Shown here: in pieces, positions 1-5,669 of the stretch | Layout of the letters: the number at the start of each line of letters is the position of its first letter | How positions within the stretch are numbered: position 1 is the first letter of the stretch | Assembly (NCBI GenBank): GCA_903912275.1 | Contig: CAIWGR010000285.1 | Location: 1 to 7,087, forward strand | Length of the DNA stretch: 7,087 bases | Source of the DNA: an uncultured delta proteobacterium | GTDB taxonomy: Bacteria; Myxococcota_A; Bradymonadia; REDH01 | Reading direction: 5' to 3' | Program-made: the position numbers and the translations under genes | Notes under the pieces: generated by a model | What the model saw: only the letters and a program-made list of their open reading frames with translations | Databases searched by the model: none | What the model was told of the DNA's origin: nothing

Positions 1-1
1 G

Positions 2-38
2 CGCACGATCGCACTCGCATCCTCAATCGGATTGTGCG
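2..38. repeat. Imperfect inverted repeat upstream of the MFS gene
   Basis: CGCACGATC (2-10) and GATTGTGCG (30-38) are complementary at 8 of 9 positions, the odd pair being a G-U wobble in RNA, with 19 nt between them. It lies 45 nt before the MFS start, so it could be an operator half-site pair, a leader hairpin, or part of a terminator of a gene to the left. With only 82 bases of upstream sequence visible and no clear promoter, chance is a real possibility. Confidence 0.25.
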
Positions 39-71
39 AGGGAGCAGGCCGTCAACCGTCTGGTTGCCTCC

Positions 72-75
72 GGAG
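72..75 (+). promoter_or_regulatory. Ribosome binding site for the MFS gene
   Basis: GGAG sits 7 nt before ATG 83 and decides the start in favour of this ATG over the in-frame TTG at 32. Confidence 0.6.
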
Positions 76-82
76 CATCATC

Positions 83-1351
83 ATGAGCCAGAACGTCGGC
101 GCCCCCAGCGACAATACCATCTTCACGCGGGCCGAGCAGTGGTTGCTCATCATCGTCGGCGCCGTTCAGTTCGTGAACATCCTCGACTTCATGATGGTAA
201 TGCCCCTTGGGCCCGACTTCGCGAAGGCGCTCAACATCCCCAGCAGCCACCTCGGCCAGATCGCCGCCTCCTACGGCATCTCGGCAGCGCTCTCGGGCTT
301 TGCGGCCGCCACCTTTCTTGATCGCTTCGACCGCCGGAAGGCCCTTGCCGTCGCCATGCTCGGCCTGGTCGTCGGCACAGCGGCAGGCGGCTTTGCATGG
401 GACCTCCACTCGCTCATCGGCGCCCGCGTCATCGCCGGCGCCTTCGGTGGCCCGGCCACCGCACTCTCCATCTCCATCGTCTCCGACGCCATCCCCGTAT
501 CGCGCCGCGGCAAGGCCATGGGGCGGGTGGCGAGCTCCTTCGCCGTGGCCTCCATCGCCGGCGTCCCCTTCAGCCTCTCCATCGCCTCGCACCTCGGCTG
601 GCGCGCTCCCTTCTTCTTCGTCGCAGGCCTCGGCGTGATCGTGACCACCATCGCGCTGAGCCGCATGAAACCCATGACGGCCCACCTCACGGGCGAGGCG
701 AAGACGGGACGCCATGTCTCGATTGTGCAGATTGTGAGCCGCTACGAGAGCCGCATCTCGCTGGCAGGATCGCTGCTCGTGCTGGCGGGCAACTTCGCGC
801 TCATCCCCAACATCTCCAGCTATGTGCAGTTCAACCTCGGCTACCCGCGCGCAGAGCTCGACCGGCTCTACATGGTGGGCGGCGTGGCAAGTTTCATCAC
901 CCTCTTCTTCGTCGGGAAGTGGGTGGACAAGTATGGCGCCCCGCGCATCGCCTGGATCGGCGCGCTGCTCTACACGGTCATCGTCACCCTCGGCTTCGTG
1001 CACCCGATCGCGGCTGTGCCGGTGCTGGCCATCTTCCCCATGTTCATGGTGGCGAGCTCCTTCCGGATGATCGCGCTCAACACGCTTGCAAGCCGCGTCC
1101 CGGCGGCGCCGGAGCGGGCCCGGTTCCAGTCTGCGCAATCGGCGATTCAGCAGGTGGGATCGTCGGCGGGAGCCTTGGCTGCGTCGGCCTATCTCACAGA
1201 AAATCCAACGACACATGCCCTCCTCGGCATCCGCGAGATCGCCTTCGTCTCGCTCTTCATCAACCTCGTCATCCCCTTCATCGTCATGGCGCTGGCCCGC
1301 GCGCTGGCGGCGCGAGAGCGCCAGACCGCAGGCTATCCCGCCATCGGCTAG
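83..1351 (+). CDS. MFS transporter, DHA1/AraJ-like efflux permease
   Basis: A 422-residue inner-membrane secondary transporter of the major facilitator superfamily, a normal length for a 12-helix member. Visible family marks are an acidic first-helix motif (LDFMMVMPLGPD, residues 34-45), the loop 2-3 motif A with its DRxxRR core (FLDRFDRRK, 78-86), a helix-5 motif C-like segment with GVPF followed by a GWR turn (160-174), a hydrophilic central loop near 195-222, and a second motif A-like loop (GKWVDKYGAPR, about 278-288). The tail after the last helix is short and basic. ATG 83 is chosen because GGAG lies 7 nt upstream (72-75); an in-frame TTG at 32 would add 17 residues with no family similarity. 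This layout is usual for proton-driven drug, sugar or metabolite exporters, but the substrate cannot be read from the sequence. It is the only + strand gene in its unit here, and its stop interlocks with that of the convergent membrane-protein gene. Membership in MFS is very likely; efflux direction is inference. Confidence 0.93.
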   Translation: MSQNVGAPSDNTIFTRAEQWLLIIVGAVQFVNILDFMMVMPLGPDFAKALNIPSSHLGQIAASYGISAALSGFAAATFLDRFDRRKALAVAMLGLVVGTAAGGFAWDLHSLIGARVIAGAFGGPATALSISIVSDAIPVSRRGKAMGRVASSFAVASIAGVPFSLSIASHLGWRAPFFFVAGLGVIVTTIALSRMKPMTAHLTGEAKTGRHVSIVQIVSRYESRISLAGSLLVLAGNFALIPNISSYVQFNLGYPRAELDRLYMVGGVASFITLFFVGKWVDKYGAPRIAWIGALLYTVIVTLGFVHPIAAVPVLAIFPMFMVASSFRMIALNTLASRVPAAPERARFQSAQSAIQQVGSSAGALAASAYLTENPTTHALLGIREIAFVSLFINLVIPFIVMALARALAARERQTAGYPAIG

Positions 1352-3207
1352 GGCAGCAGCTCCTGATCCGGGAGCGGCTCATCGGGCCGGCCGAAGAGGG
1401 CGAGGACAACGTTCTGCGCGGGGAGCTCGAGACGACCTCCGATCGGCGGCAGTGTGACCGGCACAAAGCGGGTGCCCGACCAGGTGACCCAGCGCAGCGA
1501 CGGGTCTTCGAGCCGCTGGTCGAAGACAAACCGGACCTCCCGCGGGCGGCCGTCGGAGAGCACGGTCAACACCTCCGCGGTCATGCCGTCGAGCAGCACC
1601 TTGTCGCCCGCTGTGAAGGGACGGCGCAGCGAGCGGAGCATGCGCTCCGGCTCGGTCGGAAGAAAGCCGCCGGCGGCGCGGAGACGCAGCGAGCTTGCGC
1701 CGTCGCGCACCAGCTCCACCGCGCCCGGACCAGTGTAGAGCGACCGCATCGACCGCGCGGTGGGTTGACCGAGCGAGGCCCGCATCATCGGCACATAGAC
1801 CATCAGCGGATCGAAGGCGGTCTGCAGGGAGTAGACACGCAGGTCGCGCACACCGGGGCCGGCCGGCAGCGAGCGCTCCGCCCGCGCCATCGCTCCCTCG
1901 ATGGTGGTCATGGAACGGGCGCGGAGCGCCAGCAGCGGCGGCGCGAGCACCAGGTGGCTCACGCCGAAGGCGACGAAGACAGCGCGAGCGGCCCAGCGCC
2001 GCCAAGCGGGCGCGAGCGCCTCACGCCAGCCTGCAAGCCAGCTCTCGCGCAACAGCACCGCAACCGCCAAGGCGCCACCCCAGCCGGCGTTCACCAGCAG
2101 CCGGTCTTGCGGCATCGTCGCGGCAATCGGGACCAGCGCCAAGAGCAGCCCCACGACACCGATGCGGACAGCCGCCTCGCGCCGCCAGCAGCGCACCGCA
2201 GCCCAGGCGACCGGAGCCGCACAGACGAGCACAAAGAGCAGATACCAGGGCCGGTGCTGCGGCTGCACCATGGCCCAGAAGTCGGACCAGAAGAAGGGGC
2301 CGATCTGCGCCAGCAGCAGCACCCCGATGTTGGTCAGCAGCTGGCAGGCAAAGGGGAGCAGCCCCTGCGAGAGCGAGAGGTAGACATCGGAGCCCGATGC
2401 ACCCCAGCCGAAGCCCGCGTAGAGCGCAGCCCAGATGAGCCCCATCGCTGCGAAGGGCCAGAGCCCGATGAGCCGGCGGCGGTGCTCCGATGAGTCGCCA
2501 AACAGCGCATGGGCGAAGAGGTAGCCGCCGATCGCGACGGCCGCTTCGCCGGCCAGCAGCGCCAGGGCAAAAGCCAGCACAGCGAGCCAGCGATCGCGCC
2601 TGCCGCCACGGGCGAGCCATCGGGCCTGCAGCCCCATCGCCACAAAGCCGAAGGTCGCCACCACAAAGGCGCCACGGTTGGCGATCCAGCCCACGGCCGG
2701 CCCACGCGCATCGTCGAGCGCAAACAGCGCAAAGGCGAGCAGCGCGAGCGGTGCCGGCGCAACCTGCCGAAAGGCGAAGGCTGCTGCGGTCAGACTTGCC
2801 GCAAACCAGAGCAGGCTGTGAGCATGGGCCAGCACCGGGTTTTCTGGCCAGAGCAGCGCATCCAGCGCGTGGGTGAGCGAGGCAAACGGCCTCAGGAAGT
2901 GAAGCCGCACCTCGGGGTCGGACCACCAGGGGTAGATGCCCTGGTCCATCAGCAGCTGTGCATCGGCGGGGTTGCCGGAGGCGAAGCCGAAGAGGTCGAG
3001 CGGGCCGCCGTGAAGCCCTGCGATGGGGTGGCCGAGGCCCAGCAGGGTGCGGTGGATGTGGTCGTCGAGCGAGTAGCCCACGGTGAGGCTCGTGCAGGCC
3101 AGCAGCAGCGCGACGAGCGCGATGGCCCCGAACCAGCGCGACCGCGCAGGCAACCCGATGGGTGCGGGGGCCGCGACAGCCACCCCATCTGTTTCCCGAA
3201 GGCTCAC
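1348..3207 (-). CDS. Polytopic membrane protein, GT-C glycosyltransferase-like
   Basis: A 619-residue integral membrane protein with about ten hydrophobic segments between residues 26 and 425, followed by a soluble tail of about 190 residues. The architecture resembles GT-C enzymes that use polyprenyl-phosphate sugars (PMT/TMTC/ArnT-like): after helix 1 there is an acidic pair in the first loop (DD, 48-49), then the typical FLRPFASLTHALDALLW stretch (104-120) with PENP next, an IANR motif (175-178) opening a helix, and a GEAAV segment (220-224) like the KE-x-A-x-x-LP segment of TMTC-type proteins. GTG 3207 is preferred because GGAG (3216-3219) lies 8 nt upstream. The soluble tail, rich in beta-like segments, has no motif I recognise and would be extracytoplasmic in the usual GT-C topology. 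It has its own promoter region, shared divergently with the fusion gene, and converges on the MFS gene with interlocked stops. A sugar-transfer role is inferred; the donor, acceptor and activity are unknown. Confidence 0.72.
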   Translation of the reverse strand: MSLRETDGVAVAAPAPIGLPARSRWFGAIALVALLLACTSLTVGYSLDDHIHRTLLGLGHPIAGLHGGPLDLFGFASGNPADAQLLMDQGIYPWWSDPEVRLHFLRPFASLTHALDALLWPENPVLAHAHSLLWFAASLTAAAFAFRQVAPAPLALLAFALFALDDARGPAVGWIANRGAFVVATFGFVAMGLQARWLARGGRRDRWLAVLAFALALLAGEAAVAIGGYLFAHALFGDSSEHRRRLIGLWPFAAMGLIWAALYAGFGWGASGSDVYLSLSQGLLPFACQLLTNIGVLLLAQIGPFFWSDFWAMVQPQHRPWYLLFVLVCAAPVAWAAVRCWRREAAVRIGVVGLLLALVPIAATMPQDRLLVNAGWGGALAVAVLLRESWLAGWREALAPAWRRWAARAVFVAFGVSHLVLAPPLLALRARSMTTIEGAMARAERSLPAGPGVRDLRVYSLQTAFDPLMVYVPMMRASLGQPTARSMRSLYTGPGAVELVRDGASSLRLRAAGGFLPTEPERMLRSLRRPFTAGDKVLLDGMTAEVLTVLSDGRPREVRFVFDQRLEDPSLRWVTWSGTRFVPVTLPPIGGRLELPAQNVVLALFGRPDEPLPDQELLP

Positions 3208-3215
3208 GCGCTGTG

Positions 3216-3219
3216 CTCC
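3216..3219 (-). promoter_or_regulatory. Ribosome binding site for the GT-C-like gene
   Basis: On the - strand GGAG is followed by an 8-nt spacer and the GTG start at 3207. It supports the GTG as the true start, since no ATG occurs early in the frame. Confidence 0.6.
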
Positions 3220-3303
3220 ATCGGTTTACACATGCACATCCAAACAACCGGGTGAGAGAATCAAAATGAAACGCAAAATGCGGCGCAACAGACAAGGCAT
3301 TGG

Positions 3304-3333
3304 TTGACGCTATGCAGCGCCTGACGGTATTCC
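3304..3333 (+). promoter_or_regulatory. Candidate sigma70-type promoter for the hydratase-synthase fusion gene
   Basis: TTGACG (3304-3309) matches five of six bases of the -35 consensus and is followed after 18 nt by TATTCC (3328-3333), which keeps only the TAT of a -10 box. It points toward the fusion gene about 100 nt downstream. The -10 element is weak, so activity would probably need an activator or another sigma factor, or the match may be coincidental. Confidence 0.3.
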
Positions 3334-3346
3334 CACCGCTAGGTGG
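3333..3346. repeat. Short perfect dyad CCACC-GCTA-GGTGG
   Basis: Five-base perfect arms surround a 4-nt centre just downstream of the candidate -10 element and 85 nt before the fusion gene start. The position fits an operator or a small 5' leader hairpin. It is short, so the functional reading is tentative. Confidence 0.3.
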
Positions 3347-3431
3347 CGTCGAGCGGATTTGCGACGGCCACCCGCTGTTTGTGCCCCCCTGGTGACGCGT
3401 TGCGCCCTGCGCTCCGCCGTTCGGATTGCCC

Positions 3432-5669
3432 ATGTCTACGATGCAGGCCGACTGGCCCAAAGCTGGCCCGATTGATCTGGCGCTTCACGACCTCCCGCAC
3501 GCCTCGTCGACCACGGAGTGGTGGTACTTCAACGGCCAGCTCACGCTCGCTGATGGCCGCGACGTCTCGCTCTTCGTCTCCTTCTTCCGCATCGTGAAGG
3601 GCCGCGACGAGGTCACCAAGCAGCTCCAGCATGCGGCCTCCGTCACCTGGGCCATCTCCGACCGCGACGGCAAGCGCTACCTCGCCTCCTCCCTCGTCGA
3701 TCGCGACGCGCCCCGGCTCGGCCTCGAGAAGCTCAAGCGGGGCGAAGGCACCCGCGACCAGCGCCTCCGCCGCGCCATCCGCGAGATCCTCGAGCGCGAC
3801 AAGGTCCCCTACCCCGACCAGCTCTTCGCCACCGATCCCTTCGTCTCCACCAGCCGCCTCGAGCTCGACTACGACGGCACCCAGCTCCTCAAGCAGGAAG
3901 ACGGCAGCTACCTGCTCAGGGGCTACTCCGACCGCCACCGCGCCGGCTTCGAACTCACCTTCACGCCCCAGACCGCACCCGTCCGCCACGGCGACGATGG
4001 CGTCGTCAAAGGCGTGAGCGGCGAAGACATGTTCTACTATTTCATCCCCCGCTGCGCGGTCACCGGCAGCCTCACGCTCGACGGCACAGCCTCGTCCGTG
4101 AAGGCCGGCCTAGGCTGGTATGACCACGAGTTCGGCGGCCATCGCGACGAGGCGGAGAGCCACGCTGCCACCAAGAACCGCGACGTCGCCTGGCTCTGGT
4201 GCGCGCTGCAGTGCGACGACGGCACCAGCCTCTCTGCCTACAGCATGGTCGACCTCAAGAACGATCGCGCCTCGCTCGGAAAGCGGCTCCTCGTCGTCAC
4301 CGAAACCGGCCGCGATGAGGCCCTCGATCTCGGCTTCACCGAGCATGGCATCTGGACCAGCACCCGGACCTTCAACAAGTACCCGAGCGCCTTCTCCATC
4401 TCGTCGGAGCAGGCGAACCTGCAGGTCGAAGTCACCGCCGACTTCGCAGACCAGGAGTTCGTCACCCTCATCTCCAAGCCGGCCTTCTGGGAGGGCTCGG
4501 TCTCCTTCGAAGGGACGCTGAACGGCAAGGCCATCCGTGGCCGCGGCTACGTGGAGCGGAGCGGCTTTGTGACCGTCGAGACCCTCGACGACTTCTTCGG
4601 CGCCGTCGGGGAAGAGGTGCGCAAGTCGGTCGAGGCCATCGTCCCCATCAAGCCCGACTACGAGCCGCTCCGCGACCTCGTCGCCAGCAAAAAACACGAT
4701 GACTACATGCGCGGCATTGAGCTCAGCCAGCTCACCCGCACCCTCTGCGAGCCGGTCCGTCTCATCACCGATCGCGGCGGCAAAAGCTGGCGCTCCTACG
4801 CCGCCCTCGCCTGCTGCGATGTTGTCGGCGGCGACTCACGCAACTTCGTGAAGTGGTTGGCCATGCCGGAGCTCATGCATGTGGGCTCGCTCATGGTCGA
4901 CGATGTGCAGGACAAGTCGGTCATCCGCCGCGGTGGCCCCACCTCGCACCTGCTCTACGGCGAGTCGCTGGCCATCAACTCGGGCACGGCCTGCTACTTC
5001 ATGGGCCAGAAACTTCTTATCGGACCCAAGCTCTCCGACCGCGAAAAGCTGGCCATCTACGACCACTACTTCCAGGCGCTCCGCGCAGGCCACGCAGGCC
5101 AGGCGCTCGACATCGACGGCGTCGACTTCATGATGCCCGAGGTCGTCGCGACGGGCGACGGCGTGCTGCTCGAAGAGCGCATCCTCGCCATCCACCGGCT
5201 CAAGACCGCCATCCCCGCCGCCTCGCTCGCACGCATGGGGGCCGTCGGAGGCGGCGCTTCCGAGGCCCAGATCGAAGGGCTCGGCTGCTTCTTCGAGAGC
5301 GTCGGCCTGGCCTTCCAGATCATCGACGATGTGCTCAACCTCCGCGGCTTCAAGGGCGACCTCAAGTCACGCGGCGAAGACATCATGCACGGCAAGGTCA
5401 CGCTGCCCGTCGCCAAGGCGATGGCCAAGCTCGAACTGGCCGATCGCACCTGGCTCTGGGAGACCATCGCCTCCAAGCCGCAAGACCTTGAGACGGTCCA
5501 CGCGGTCATCGCCAAGATCGAGTCGGTCGGCGGAATCGACGCCTGCTCCGAGCAGGCCACCGCCCTCGTCGAAGAGGCCTGGACGCTCCTCGACCCCCTC
5601 GTCGAAGACTCGCTGCCCAAGATGATGCTGCGGGCCTTCGGCTGGTATGTGCTCGACCGCCACTACTGA
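3432..5669 (+). CDS. Fusion of AttH/CrtC-like hydratase domain and trans-isoprenyl diphosphate synthase
   Basis: A 745-residue, probably cytosolic two-domain enzyme with no signal peptide or membrane helix. Residues about 15-380 are an AttH/CrtC-like lipocalin-fold domain: EWWYF (29-33), VSFFRI (49-54), a YYFIPRCAVTGSLTLDG strand (202-218), the family signature GWYDHEFGG (228-236), AWLWCALQ (253-260) and DDGTSLSAY (262-270). Known relatives hydrate terminal double bonds of acyclic carotenoids. Residues about 405-745 are a complete trans-isoprenyl diphosphate synthase: GGKSWR (449-454), first Asp-rich motif DDVQD (490-494) followed by RRGGPTSH, KT (591-592), GQALD (556-560), second Asp-rich motif DDVLN (632-636) and GK (654-655). 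This half condenses IPP with allylic diphosphates; small residues before the first motif (G485, S486) suggest C20 or longer. A linker of about 25 residues joins them in one uninterrupted frame. ATG 3432 has only a weak GGA upstream; TTG 3426 or ATG 3441 are alternatives. No crtB, crtI or other carotenoid gene is nearby. Domain assignments are firm; the combined reaction is unknown. Confidence 0.92.
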   Translation: MSTMQADWPKAGPIDLALHDLPHASSTTEWWYFNGQLTLADGRDVSLFVSFFRIVKGRDEVTKQLQHAASVTWAISDRDGKRYLASSLVDRDAPRLGLEKLKRGEGTRDQRLRRAIREILERDKVPYPDQLFATDPFVSTSRLELDYDGTQLLKQEDGSYLLRGYSDRHRAGFELTFTPQTAPVRHGDDGVVKGVSGEDMFYYFIPRCAVTGSLTLDGTASSVKAGLGWYDHEFGGHRDEAESHAATKNRDVAWLWCALQCDDGTSLSAYSMVDLKNDRASLGKRLLVVTETGRDEALDLGFTEHGIWTSTRTFNKYPSAFSISSEQANLQVEVTADFADQEFVTLISKPAFWEGSVSFEGTLNGKAIRGRGYVERSGFVTVETLDDFFGAVGEEVRKSVEAIVPIKPDYEPLRDLVASKKHDDYMRGIELSQLTRTLCEPVRLITDRGGKSWRSYAALACCDVVGGDSRNFVKWLAMPELMHVGSLMVDDVQDKSVIRRGGPTSHLLYGESLAINSGTACYFMGQKLLIGPKLSDREKLAIYDHYFQALRAGHAGQALDIDGVDFMMPEVVATGDGVLLEERILAIHRLKTAIPAASLARMGAVGGGASEAQIEGLGCFFESVGLAFQIIDDVLNLRGFKGDLKSRGEDIMHGKVTLPVAKAMAKLELADRTWLWETIASKPQDLETVHAVIAKIESVGGIDACSEQATALVEEAWTLLDPLVEDSLPKMMLRAFGWYVLDRHY

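Larger units (their letters stand above)
3208..3431. promoter_or_regulatory. Divergent intergenic regulatory region
   Basis: A 224-bp gap separates the divergently read GT-C-like and fusion genes and is the only sizeable non-coding stretch in the window. Its left part (about 3224-3300) is markedly richer in A and T than the surrounding genes, as expected for a promoter zone. It must hold the promoters for both genes. On the - strand I find only poor -35/-10 matches near 3255-3295; the + strand candidate is listed separately. No riboswitch or tRNA-like fold is apparent. Confidence 0.6.

Noticed and set aside
32..82. A 17-residue N-terminal extension of the MFS protein from TTG 32
   Set aside because: ATG 83 has a better-placed ribosome site, and the extension (Cys, Gly and Arg-rich) does not look like the cytoplasmic start of an MFS protein.
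23..1216. Long open frame on the - strand opposite the MFS gene
   Set aside because: It is rich in His, Arg, Glu and Gly with no fold-like pattern, which is the usual antisense shadow of a GC-rich membrane-protein gene with strong third-position bias.
397..2493. A 698-codon open frame on + spanning the MFS 3' half and the antisense of the GT-C-like gene
   Set aside because: It crosses two convincing genes, is dominated by Arg, Pro, His and Gly, and has no recognisable domain. High GC removes stop codons by chance.
3266..3307. A 13-codon very basic mini-frame (MKRKMRRNRQGIG) in the intergenic region, with GAGAG 7 nt upstream
   Set aside because: It is too short to support, overlaps the candidate -35 box, and a basic peptide is an easy chance product of an A-rich patch.
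2021..3460. A 479-codon open frame on - overlapping the GT-C-like gene and the intergenic region
   Set aside because: It has Arg, Ala, Gly and Cys-rich composition and lies in the alternative frame of a clear membrane protein, and it would run into the fusion gene start.
3339..3989. A 216-codon open frame on - opposite the fusion gene start, rich in Glu, Val, Gly and Ala
   Set aside because: Its composition is typical of the complement of a GC-rich coding frame; there is no ribosome site or family resemblance.
3432..5669. Naming the fusion protein crtC, crtE or ispA
   Set aside because: Neither half can be tied to one characterised enzyme, and no carotenoid genes are present, so a standard symbol would imply an unproven function.
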